Shown piece after piece: positions 1 to 6,684 of a stretch of DNA of 42,897 nucleotides. The notes beneath the pieces are model-generated. The model worked only from the letters and a program-made list of their open reading frames with translations. It did not search any database and was not told the DNA's origin. The stretch's first letter is position 1, and each line of letters begins with the position of its first letter. The position numbers and the translations under genes are program-made. Source of the DNA: Calothrix sp. CSU_2_0 (GTDB taxonomy: Bacteria > Cyanobacteriota > Cyanobacteriia > Cyanobacteriales > Nostocaceae); the NCBI GenBank assembly GCA_012034595.1, contig JAAUPE010000053.1, forward strand, positions 1-42,897, written 5' to 3'.

Positions 1-1
1 T

Positions 2-94
2 CACAACGCTATTCCTGTTGAAAAAATTCGCTACGATGAGAAAGGTTTAGTGCCAGCGATTATTCAAGATTATTTGGATGGCACTGTGTTATGA
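2..94 (+). pseudogene. 5' part of hisIE in the other frame (out of frame with the rest)
   Basis: Reading from base 2 gives a continuous peptide that includes [17 protein letters not shown] and ends QDYLDGTVL at the TGA of 92-94. This is the segment expected just before the MMAWMNRE of cyanobacterial HisIE, which starts one frame away at 91. One extra A near 89-91 would fuse the two frames. The segment is open at the left window edge. Seen: two frames meeting at an ATGA overlap. Inferred: a one-base deletion, either real or a sequencing/assembly error. Translational coupling through ATGA is possible but would produce a split HisI domain. Confidence 0.8.
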
Positions 95-624
95 TGGCTT
101 GGATGAATCGCGAATCTTTACTTAGAACTTTGGATACTGGTGAGACTTGGTTTTGGAGTCGTTCGCGTCAGGAATTTTGGCATAAGGGTGGCACTTCGGG
201 ACATACTCAGAAGATTCAAAGCATTCGTTATGACTGCGATAGTGATGCGATTTTAGTCACTGTGGAGCAAGTTGGTGATATTGCTTGCCATACGGGGGAA
301 CGTAGTTGCTTTCATCAAATCGATGGGACTATTACTCTACCCCCAGCAGATACGCTGTCGCAGGTTTTTCAAGTTATATGCGATCGCCGGGATAATCCCA
401 ATGAAAGCTCCTATACTTGTAAGTTATTAGCTGGTGGTGATAACAAGATTTTGAAGAAGATTGGCGAAGAAAGCGCTGAAGTTGTCATGGCTTGTAAGGA
501 TGATGATGCTGATGCGATCGCGGGAGAAGTTGCTGATTTGCTCTACCATACTTTAGTCGCTTTGGCGCATCACAATGTTGATATCAAGGATGTTTATCGG
601 AAGCTACAACAAAGGAAGCGTTAG
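91..624 (+). CDS. hisIE: Bifunctional phosphoribosyl-AMP cyclohydrolase / phosphoribosyl-ATP pyrophosphatase (N-terminus in other frame)
   Basis: Catalyses steps 2 and 3 of histidine synthesis in the cytoplasm: hydrolysis of PR-ATP to PR-AMP (HisE) and opening of the adenine ring (HisI). The HisI half (residues about 1-80) shows [14 protein letters not shown], the metal-binding YDCDSD, and the [10 protein letters not shown] cysteine/histidine motif. The HisE half (about 90-177) shows [16 protein letters not shown] and GEVADLLYH. At 177 residues this frame is about 35 short of cyanobacterial HisIE; the missing part lies in the neighbouring frame upstream (2-94). The function is certain, but whether this copy is intact depends on the frameshift. 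No strong terminator hairpin follows, only T-rich sequence. Confidence 0.93.
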   Translation: MMAWMNRESLLRTLDTGETWFWSRSRQEFWHKGGTSGHTQKIQSIRYDCDSDAILVTVEQVGDIACHTGERSCFHQIDGTITLPPADTLSQVFQVICDRRDNPNESSYTCKLLAGGDNKILKKIGEESAEVVMACKDDDADAIAGEVADLLYHTLVALAHHNVDIKDVYRKLQQRKR

Positions 625-868
625 TATTTTTATTAATTTATTTTTGTAAATTTTTTTGTTTTTTTTTATTAAATGGTCTAAATTGTGCAATGATGAAGTT
701 GTTAGGTTTTACTATAATGGGATGCACGTCAAATTTTTGGAAGCACAACTATCCGATTATAATAAACTATATCTTTTCATAAAATTCATAATACCATAAA
801 AAAGCTCTTCTAAACTAAACTCAATATTTTTCTTTTCACAAAACAAAAATCCATACAGGGAAAGTTTT

Positions 869-1186
869 GTGTATGCTACAGAAAAAGTCTTGCCGAGCGA
901 TCGCTTAAAATTTATGCAGATAATTCTCTACAGTAAGCCTGGATGTCATTTGTGTGAGGGATTACAGGAAAAACTCGAACAAGTAGCAAAGACGCAGGAT
1001 TTCGCATCGCTACAATTAGAAATTCGCGATATTACAACCCGTGATGACTGGTTCCAAGCTTACCAGTATGAAATACCCGTCCTATTTGTTGCCGACACTA
1101 CAGAAAATCAAGCAACAATGATTCCTCGTCCATCTCCGCGTGCATCATGGCAACAATTGGCACAAATACTACAAAAGTATATTTAA
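869..1186 (+). CDS. Glutaredoxin-like thioredoxin-fold protein
   Basis: Small protein of up to 105 residues with ILYSKPGCHLCEGL, a CxxC redox motif (CHLC) at the end of the first beta strand. The cis-proline strand follows (YEIPVLFV), as in the thioredoxin fold, and the family resembles the glutaredoxin-like DUF836 group. A role in cytoplasmic thiol-disulfide exchange is inferred; the substrate is unknown. Start choice is open: the first ATG (869) has AGGGAA upstream, whereas the ATG at 914 gives MQIILYSKPG, closer to the usual family N-terminus, but has no clear ribosome site. A HIP1 site (GCGATCGC) lies between the two candidates. Confidence 0.8.
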   Translation: MYATEKVLPSDRLKFMQIILYSKPGCHLCEGLQEKLEQVAKTQDFASLQLEIRDITTRDDWFQAYQYEIPVLFVADTTENQATMIPRPSPRASWQQLAQILQKYI

Positions 1187-1306
1187 GTATTTGTACAAAA
1201 GGAAAAATGGTGCAAAATATCGCAAGTAACTAGTACATTAGGGATGCAAAGCCTGAGTGATTAACTATTATCACTTTTGTGTACTGGGGTTTGTTAATGG
1301 TTAATG

Positions 1307-1383
1307 TTTTAGTTGTTAGTTGGAAATGACACCTAGCAACTAACAATTAGCAATTGACGACTAACAACTACTAACAACTAAAA
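1307..1383. repeat. Short CTAACAACTA-type repeats with a 14-bp inverted pair upstream of murE
   Basis: TTTTAGTTGTTAGT (1307-1320) is the exact reverse complement of ACTAACAACTAAAA (1370-1383). Between them are several more copies of CTAACAA and CAACTAAC. The block ends about 25 bases before the murE start, so it lies in the murE leader or promoter region. It resembles the short tandem heptamer-like repeats of Nostocales genomes. Confidence 0.7.
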
Positions 1384-1406
1384 ACTTGTGTGTCGAGGTT
1401 GAATAA

Positions 1407-2909
1407 ATGAAACTGCGGGAACTGCTAGCTGCTGTCGAAGGAATTGTCCAATTTAACGAACATTCAGCGTTGGATGAGGAAGTTAATGGTTTGACGACTA
1501 ATTCCCATGCAACAAATGCAGGAGATGTGTTTGTGGGGATGCCGGGAACTAGGGTAGATGGTGGGGAGTTTTGGCAAAGTGCTTTAGAGAAAGGAGCTTT
1601 GGCTGCGGTGATTTCCAGTCGAGCAGCCGAAAAAACTCCCCCTGCTGATGATGCATGTGTAATTATTGCTTCTGATATGACCAAAGCATGTGCAAAAATT
1701 GCGGCTGCTTTTTATGGTTATCCAGGACATGCGTTGAATTTGGTTGGTGTGACGGGGACAAATGGGAAAACGACGATAACCCATTTAATTGAGTATTTTT
1801 TGGAACGTGCTGGTAAAAATACGGCTTTGATGGGCACTCTTTATACCCGATGGCAGGGATTTAGCGAAACTGCGACTCATACAACTCCGTTTGCGATTGA
1901 TTTGCAGAAGCAGCTAGCATCCGCAGTGAATGCTGGGAATGAGTTGGGAATTATGGAAGTTAGTTCCCACGCTTTGGCACAAGGTCGAGTTTTGGGTTGT
2001 CAGTTCGAGGTGGCTGTATTTAGTAATCTAACTCAAGACCATTTGGACTATCACAAGGATATGGAGGATTATTTCTCTGCTAAAGCTTTGTTATTTAGCC
2101 CCGATTATCTTGCGGGGAGGGCTGTAATTAATGTTGATGATGGTTATGGAAAGCGTTTAGCTGAGACTGTCGGCAAGGATAAAGTTTGGAGTTATAGCGT
2201 TAATAATACAAGTGCTGATTTGTACATGAGTGAATTGATTTATCAACCAAATGGTGTTAGCGGGATGATGCATACACCAATGGGAACTGTATCTTTTCAA
2301 TCACCTTTAATTGGTCAGTATAATCTCGAAAATTTACTTTCTGCGGTTGGTGCTGTTTTGCACTTAGGAATAGACTTAGAAATTATTGCTGCTGCGATTC
2401 CTGACTTTCCTGGAGTTCCGGGAAGGATGGAAAGAGTACAAATTAATACAGTACAAGATATTAGTGTAATTGTTGATTATGCCCATACTCCCGATAGTTT
2501 GGAGAATTTATTAAAAGCATCTCGTCCATTTATTCCTGGAAAAATGATTTGCGTTTTTGGTTGTGGAGGCGATCGCGATCGCACGAAGCGTCCGAAAATG
2601 GGTAAAATTGCTGGGGAGCTTGCTGATATTGCGGTGGTGACATCGGATAATCCACGAACTGAAGACCCAGAGATAATTTTACAGGATGTTTTGACTGGTA
2701 TTCCCAAAGGTATCAATCCGACTGTAATATGCGATCGCGCTGCTGCGATTCGTACAGCAATTTTACAAGCACAACCTGGTGATGGGGTGTTGTTAGCGGG
2801 TAAAGGACATGAGGATTATCAAATTCTCGGTACGGAGAAAATTCACTTTGACGATCGGGAACATGCACGGGATGCTTTAGTTGAGAGGATAAAGGCAAAT
2901 TCGATTTAA
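1407..2909 (+). CDS. murE: UDP-N-acetylmuramoyl-L-alanyl-D-glutamate--2,6-diaminopimelate ligase
   Basis: Mur ligase that adds meso-diaminopimelate to UDP-MurNAc-L-Ala-D-Glu in the cytoplasmic stage of peptidoglycan synthesis. The 500 residues match the family length. Visible motifs: ATP loop GVTGTNGKTT (about 113-122), the central Mur ligase block EVSSHALAQGR, the HTPDSLENLL region, and the DNPR motif (SDNPRTEDP), which marks specificity for diaminopimelate rather than lysine, as expected for a Gram-negative-type wall. GAGG precedes the ATG by about 9 bases. The gene is followed closely by a hairpin and then a MITE-like repeat. Confidence 0.97.
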   Translation: MKLRELLAAVEGIVQFNEHSALDEEVNGLTTNSHATNAGDVFVGMPGTRVDGGEFWQSALEKGALAAVISSRAAEKTPPADDACVIIASDMTKACAKIAAAFYGYPGHALNLVGVTGTNGKTTITHLIEYFLERAGKNTALMGTLYTRWQGFSETATHTTPFAIDLQKQLASAVNAGNELGIMEVSSHALAQGRVLGCQFEVAVFSNLTQDHLDYHKDMEDYFSAKALLFSPDYLAGRAVINVDDGYGKRLAETVGKDKVWSYSVNNTSADLYMSELIYQPNGVSGMMHTPMGTVSFQSPLIGQYNLENLLSAVGAVLHLGIDLEIIAAAIPDFPGVPGRMERVQINTVQDISVIVDYAHTPDSLENLLKASRPFIPGKMICVFGCGGDRDRTKRPKMGKIAGELADIAVVTSDNPRTEDPEIILQDVLTGIPKGINPTVICDRAAAIRTAILQAQPGDGVLLAGKGHEDYQILGTEKIHFDDREHARDALVERIKANSI

Positions 2910-2918
2910 TTTCAACCG

Positions 2919-2942
2919 TAAGGGTGGGTATTCTCACCCTTA
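2919..2942 (+). terminator. Hairpin downstream of murE
   Basis: TAAGGGTGGG (2919-2928) pairs with CTCACCCTTA (2933-2942) around a TATT loop: ten pairs, one of them G-T. It starts 10 bases after the murE stop. There is no T-run, so termination is plausible rather than proven. It belongs to the same GGGTGGG/CCACCC hairpin class seen at 16222-16240 and 21855-21875. Confidence 0.55.
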
Positions 2943-3141
2943 GAGCATGTTTGAAAAGTTTTAGGAGGTATAATTTGTCATTCTGAGCATAACGAAGTGG
3001 AGCGTTCGTCGTAGACGTTCCCGAAGGGTAGAATCCAGGGTTTCAGCCACATACGGAGATGCTTCATTCCGCTCCGCTGCATACCCCTTTCGGGGAAGCA
3101 AGCTACAGCATGACATAGACAGACCCTTTTCAAACAACCTC
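2943..3141. mobile_element. MITE-like interspersed repeat with terminal inverted repeats
   Basis: The ends are imperfect inverted repeats: GAGCATGTTTGAAAAG on the left, and its counterpart CTTTTCAAACAACCTC on the right, with an 11-bp perfect part at 2948-2958 and 3126-3136. Both ends are flanked by TTA (2940-2942 and 3142-3144), a possible target duplication. A second imperfect inverted pair is nested inside: TGTCATTCTGAGC (2976-2988) and GCTACAGCATGACA (3102-3115). There is no coding capacity. The inner part resembles the widespread cyanobacterial TCATTCTGAGC... repeats. The mobile nature is inferred from structure only. Confidence 0.55.
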
Positions 3142-3200
3142 TTAGTTATATTTATATTTTTTCTGCTCGGTATTTGCAGAAAGGGTTTATTTGATTGTGG

Positions 3201-3959
3201 TTAATTGACTGGGGATGATATTAAAGATTGATTATGTAGCATACTTGTTAATTCGGAATCGAGCCATGTTTGAAACATTCGGTTTAAAATTTCTTCGTAC
3301 CTTTGAGATGTTAACTCGGCTGAAATAAGCTCGTCAATCAGGAAAATATGACTTGTCTGTCCAATACGGATTGGAGCAACTACTTCTCCTATTTTGCTAC
3401 TAAATAAAATAGCCGCAACGTCAGGTTGAAAATCCCAACGGTATAATTTACCTTCGTATCCACATTCTCTTCGTCTTCGTTCATCAGTATCATATAGGTG
3501 AGCAGCTTCATAAAAACTCATCTCACTTTCCTCGATTTGATAAAAAATTTCTTGTGCTAGTTGTTCGTAAGGAACAACGATTTGGTAAACAATAATTTGT
3601 TCAAAATCTAATCTATTTTCTGTAAAGAATTTTTCGACATCTTTGGCAAATAACACATCAGCTAATTTCTTCGTCAGTAAACAATCTCGAATTCCTGCTT
3701 CCCAATCTTCAGGAGCCATCAAGTTATCATTTAACCATGCGATTGTATCACTTGCTCTCACTAACCGCTTTGCATATCGTTGGCGATCGGCTTCGATTTG
3801 GATTTCTTCTGCTGTTACAATTATGCCCCTATCTTCAGCATGTTTTTCAATAATTTGATGATATAAAATATTTTTACATACATCTTTTAATTTGACGTTT
3901 TTTTTGAGTGAGGCGATTATTTGCTCTGGTTGAATTATTTTATCCTTCAGATTAATCAT
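3201..3959 (-). CDS. Parvulin/SurA-like peptidyl-prolyl isomerase of the peptide-export locus
   Basis: A 252-residue protein with a helical SurA-like N-terminal part (about 1-120, including VTAEEIQIEADRQR) and a rotamase-like C-terminal part (about 125-225, from YQIVVPYEQLAQ through KIGEVVAPIRIGQTSHIFLI, where the last strand pattern is typical of parvulins). No signal peptide is seen, so it would act in the cytoplasm unless exported otherwise. It is the last gene of the minus-strand locus, 174 bases after the last small peptide gene. Such isomerases are known beside C39 exporter/HlyD genes in cyanobacteria. Handling or folding of the exported peptides is inferred. Confidence 0.75.
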   Translation of the reverse strand: MINLKDKIIQPEQIIASLKKNVKLKDVCKNILYHQIIEKHAEDRGIIVTAEEIQIEADRQRYAKRLVRASDTIAWLNDNLMAPEDWEAGIRDCLLTKKLADVLFAKDVEKFFTENRLDFEQIIVYQIVVPYEQLAQEIFYQIEESEMSFYEAAHLYDTDERRRRECGYEGKLYRWDFQPDVAAILFSSKIGEVVAPIRIGQTSHIFLIDELISAELTSQRYEEILNRMFQTWLDSELTSMLHNQSLISSPVN

Positions 3960-4133
3960 AAGGTCGATTGCCTCACAATGAAAAAATAGATAAGCACAAG
4001 ACTAACTATGGTGGCAAAGTAAGCACATGCTGCCACAAAAATGTTTTCATTACTTTAACTGTCACTCCCTAGAAACCACAATTACCTATGTCATAGTAGA
4101 TTGAATTATTCGCTACAAATCGAAATTAAATTT

Positions 4134-4391
4134 CTAGAATATGTCGGAAAATAATGATGTTTTTGGTGATGATTTTTGAACTGGTATAGAATAAGGCAGA
4201 TTAATTGCAATCATAATAGGTATGGCAATATTTACAGCAATTGCAACGTTACCAATTGAGTTGTTATTAGAGTTACCAATAGAAGCAATTGCAACTTGGT
4301 TAATACCAAGAGTTTGCCAAATGTTTCTACCACCTTCTATATTAGATGATTGGATAACTTCTTCCATATGGTCTAAATCGGAAATAATCAT
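4134..4391 (-). CDS. Double-glycine leader peptide precursor 7 (last of the array)
   Basis: An 85-residue precursor with leader MIISDLDHMEEV and a GG at residues 20-21 (SSNIEGGRN). The mature part keeps NNSIGN and the AVNIAIPI block shared with the other precursors, but carries a unique tail of about 20 residues with three prolines and lysines (INLPYSIPVQKSS). GGAA lies 10 bases upstream of the ATG. It is the longest and second most divergent member. Export and cleavage by the upstream C39 exporter is inferred from the leader; the activity is unknown. Confidence 0.8.
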   Translation of the reverse strand: MIISDLDHMEEVIQSSNIEGGRNIWQTLGINQVAIASIGNSNNNSIGNVAIAVNIAIPIMIAINLPYSIPVQKSSPKTSLFSDIF

Positions 4392-4633
4392 TGGTATATT
4401 CCTACATAAATAGAGAATAGTTGTTTTTAAAAATTGTTAAAAGCAACTATTGATAGAATCTTAATTGATTTTTAAGCTCCATAGTTTCAATTATGGTCAA
4501 AACTAGGTTGCATTCAAAGATATATTTTTTAGATTTAAAGCAACTTCATCCCAGAATTGCTATGGAGCTTAGGAGTATTCCAAGTAAAAAAATAGATTAT
4601 TTATTTTTGGAATACTATAGAGACAGCATCGAT

Positions 4634-4837
4634 TTACAAAATACCAATGCCAGTAAGAGTAGGAATAGCAATATTTAATGCGATCGCAGTATTCCCAATT
4701 GAGTTTCTACCAGCACCACCAACACCAGCAACACCTAACTGTAGGGGAATAGTAACTCCTTGTAAAACGTCACCACCACCTTCTAGATGGGATGCTTTAT
4801 CAACGGTTTCTAAATAGTTTAAGTCTGAAATAATCAT
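4634..4837 (-). CDS. Double-glycine leader peptide precursor 6
   Basis: A 67-residue precursor with leader MIISDLNYLETVDKASHLEGG. Cleavage is expected after GG at residues 20-21, leaving a core of about 46 residues, rich in Gly, Ala, Ile and Val and free of cysteine, that contains GGAGRNSIGNTA and ends IPTLTGIGIL. The ATG at 4837 is chosen because AAGGAG sits 7 bases upstream; the longer frame starts at a TTG inside that ribosome site region. Closely related to precursors 1-4. Confidence 0.87.
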   Translation of the reverse strand: MIISDLNYLETVDKASHLEGGGDVLQGVTIPLQLGVAGVGGAGRNSIGNTAIALNIAIPTLTGIGIL

Positions 4838-4954
4838 TGTTTTCTCCTTCAAAATCAACCATAATTTTGCTGATGATTTGACCGATGAAGCTATTAACTA
4901 GTTGTTAGCTAAAATTGCTAATAAAATATAGCTAATCGCTTTCGTTGGTAATCT

Positions 4955-4991
4955 GTCTAAGCTTCTCTAACTAAAGCAAAGAAGCTCAGAC
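4955..4991 (-). terminator. Hairpin downstream of precursor 5
   Basis: GTCTAAGCTTCT (4955-4966) and AGAAGCTCAGAC (4980-4991) pair at 11 of 12 positions. It begins 10 bases after the precursor 5 stop on the minus strand. It shares its GTCTGAGCTT/AAGCTCAGAC arms with the hairpin after precursor 2. No T-run follows, so RNA processing or attenuation is as likely as termination. Confidence 0.5.
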
Positions 4992-5001
4992 TTATAGAAT
5001 C

Positions 5002-5214
5002 CTAGAATTGAACCATACATGGTTTAGGCATGGGCATGGTTGTGAAATTTGTATCAATCATGATTCCCTTTTCAAGCAACCATTTTTTGGCATCTTCAAT
5101 ATTATTTGGAAAATCTTTACTACTGGAGATGCTAACAAAATTTAGTTCAGAACCACCTTCCAATTGGGGTGCATCATTCTCGAATTCCCAATAGTTTATA
5201 TCGGAGATAATCAT
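5002..5214 (-). CDS. Double-glycine leader peptide precursor 5, divergent core
   Basis: A 70-residue precursor. The leader MIISDINYWEFENDAPQLEGG matches the array, but the part after GG is unrelated to the others: it lacks GGAG, NSIGNT and the IPTVTG end. It instead has a charged, probably helical stretch (NNIEDAKKWLLEKGIMIDT) and an end rich in Met and Pro with one cysteine (MPMPKPCMVQF). The ATG at 5214 is preceded by GGGAG; the longer frame would start at TTG. The pattern suggests core replacement behind a conserved leader, as in other double-glycine peptide families. The function of the mature peptide is unknown. Confidence 0.82.
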   Translation of the reverse strand: MIISDINYWEFENDAPQLEGGSELNFVSISSSKDFPNNIEDAKKWLLEKGIMIDTNFTTMPMPKPCMVQF

Positions 5215-5350
5215 TTTTCTCTCCCGCAAAATTTGCTCTTATTTTACTTAGGGTTAATTAACTGTCAATTTGTTCTGTTTCTGTTCAATTTTGTCGCGAT
5301 AATCTGAGTGAAAAGCTTAGTTAAAATCAGAGATAAAAGCAGTATCAAGT

Positions 5351-5551
5351 TTAAAGAACACCAATTCCACTCAAGGAAATAATCGCGAGATTTAATCCCA
5401 ATGAGGTATTACCAATCAAGTTGCGATTAGTTCCACCAACATTAGAATTTGCAGATTGCCCCACAGCGACGAATTGAAAAACATCGCCACCACCTTCTAA
5501 AGAGGATGGATTATTTACGAATTCTAGATAGTTCAAATCGGAAATAATCAT
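5351..5551 (-). CDS. Double-glycine leader peptide precursor 4
   Basis: A 66-residue precursor with leader MIISDLNYLEFVNNPSSLEGG. The core starts GDVFQFVAVGQ, like precursors 2 and 3, and keeps NLIGNTSLGLNLAI, but ends IISLSGIGVL without the proline found in its sisters. The ATG at 5551 has GGAG 8 bases upstream; the longer frame of 83 residues would place the ribosome site inside the protein and is rejected. No cysteine, no predicted modification residues. Confidence 0.85.
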   Translation of the reverse strand: MIISDLNYLEFVNNPSSLEGGGDVFQFVAVGQSANSNVGGTNRNLIGNTSLGLNLAIISLSGIGVL

Positions 5552-5620
5552 TGTTTTTCTCCTACGAAAATTGTAGAGATTTTCCTGAAATTTGATTAGC
5601 ATTTATGCTATTTTTCAAAT

Positions 5621-5821
5621 TTACAGAATACTAACACCAGTGACGGTAGGAATAGCAAGATTTAATCCTAACGCGGTGTTACCAATTGAGTTTTGACCTG
5701 CTCCACCAACTCCTGCAAATGCAGCTTGTCCAATCGCAACGAATTGGAAAACATTACCAGCACCTTGAATATTTGCTGTTTCAGTTATAGGTTCTAGGTA
5801 GTTTAAATCCGAAATATTCAT
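5621..5821 (-). CDS. Double-glycine leader peptide precursor 3
   Basis: A 66-residue precursor with leader MNISDLNYLEPITETANIQG. The cleavage site is of the Gly-Ala type (residues 20-21, QGAG) rather than GG. The core contains NVFQFVAIGQ, GGAGQNSIGNTALGL and the IPTVTG end. The ATG at 5821 is preceded by AAGGAG 6 bases upstream; an upstream in-frame TTG overlaps this ribosome site and is not the start. Nearly identical to precursor 2 in its second half, which points to recent tandem duplication. Confidence 0.87.
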   Translation of the reverse strand: MNISDLNYLEPITETANIQGAGNVFQFVAIGQAAFAGVGGAGQNSIGNTALGLNLAIPTVTGVSIL

Positions 5822-5864
5822 TTTTTTCTCCTTCAACTGTTTGATTATGTTAATGCTTTTTCAT

Positions 5865-5903
5865 GTCTGAGCTTTACGCTTTGAGGTAGCAAGAAGCTCA
5901 GAC
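5865..5903 (-). terminator. Hairpin downstream of precursor 2
   Basis: GTCTGAGCTT (5865-5874) pairs perfectly with AAGCTCAGAC (5894-5903) around a 19-base loop. It lies between precursor 2 (stop at 5915) and precursor 3 (start at 5821) on the minus strand, and matches the hairpin after precursor 5. No T-run; a processing or attenuation site inside the peptide array is the likely role. Confidence 0.5.
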
Positions 5904-5914
5904 GAAAGTAATGC

Positions 5915-6115
5915 TTAGAGGATACCAATACCCGTGACGGTAGGAATAACAAGATTTAATCCTAATGCGGTGTTACCAATTGAATTTTGACCTGCTCCAC
6001 CAACTGCTGCAAATCCCAATTGTGCTGTACCAACGAATTGGAAAACGTCACCAGCACCTTGAATGTTAGATGCTTCTTTCACAACTTCTAGATAGTTCAA
6101 ATCAGAAATATTCAT
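5915..6115 (-). CDS. Double-glycine leader peptide precursor 2
   Basis: A 66-residue precursor with leader MNISDLNYLEVVKEASNIQG and Gly-Ala at residues 20-21. The core includes DVFQFVGTAQ, GGAGQNSIGNTALGLNL and IPTVTGIGIL. It is uncharged apart from the region near the cleavage site, rich in Gly/Ala/Val/Ile/Leu and free of cysteine. GGAG lies upstream of the ATG. One of the five members (1, 2, 3, 4, 6) that share the same core plan. Secretion and processing by the linked exporter are inferred. Confidence 0.88.
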   Translation of the reverse strand: MNISDLNYLEVVKEASNIQGAGDVFQFVGTAQLGFAAVGGAGQNSIGNTALGLNLVIPTVTGIGIL

Positions 6116-6193
6116 TTTTTTCTCCTACAAATTTTGTTGATGTTTCACTAGAATTTTGAGTAGTAAGAATGCTCCCTATTAGCTTAATTATGT

Positions 6194-6394
6194 TTAGAGA
6201 ACGCCAGTACCAGTGACGGTAGGAATAGCAATATTCAATGCCAATGCTGTATTTCCTATTGAGTTTCTACCAGCTCCACCAACAGCAGCAGTCGCAAATT
6301 GTACGGGAAGAACGAATTGAGCAACATCACCAGCACCTTGAATATTTGTTGCTTCATTTACGACTTCTAAATATGTTAAATCAGAGATAAACAT
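6194..6394 (-). CDS. Double-glycine leader peptide precursor 1 (first of the array)
   Basis: A 66-residue precursor with leader MFISDLTYLEVVNEATNIQG and Gly-Ala at residues 20-21, followed by DVAQFVLPVQFATAAVGGAG, then RNSIGNTALALNIAIPTVTG. AAGGAG lies 8 bases upstream of the ATG. It is the first peptide gene after the HetP-like gene, separated from it by 290 bases with a hairpin (6624-6643), so the array may have its own promoter. Start-to-start spacing to the next copies is about 280-290 bases, as expected for tandem duplication. Confidence 0.87.
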   Translation of the reverse strand: MFISDLTYLEVVNEATNIQGAGDVAQFVLPVQFATAAVGGAGRNSIGNTALALNIAIPTVTGTGVL

Positions 6395-6623
6395 AATTCA
6401 CTCCTTCTATTTTCTGTGGTTTGATTTTGTCTTTCAACTCTGTCTGAGTTGTTATCTTTAATATATATCTTCTAATTTTATTTGTGGTGCTTTTTTACGT
6501 TATGTGGAGCCACTTTGGCAGGAAGATTTGCAAATAGATTCAGCATTGTTTTAAACAGGCAAATACGACGCACTTGTGATATACAAATGCGTCGATAAGT
6601 AGATATATTAAAGTCCTGTAAGA

Positions 6624-6643
6624 AGTAGGGCTAAAGCCTTACT
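6624..6643 (-). terminator. Hairpin between the HetP-like gene and the peptide array
   Basis: AGTAGGGCT (6624-6632) and AGCCTTACT (6635-6643) pair at 8 of 9 positions around two A residues. It begins about 40 bases after the HetP-like stop. It resembles the common GTAGGGCTAAAGCC... interspersed hairpins of Nostocales. It could reduce read-through into the peptide genes. Confidence 0.45.
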
Positions 6644-6684
6644 ACAAACTTAATCATCAAAAAAATATTTGAGCGCGATCGCAC

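Noticed and set aside
4493-4678. Plus-strand frame of 61 codons overlapping precursor 6
   Set aside because: Its end is the antisense of a conserved precursor gene; no ribosome site and no recognisable protein features.
4134-6394. Regular repeat spacing of about 270-290 bases resembling a repeat array
   Set aside because: The periodicity is that of paralogous coding genes, not CRISPR or non-coding repeats; there are no short identical repeats with unique spacers.
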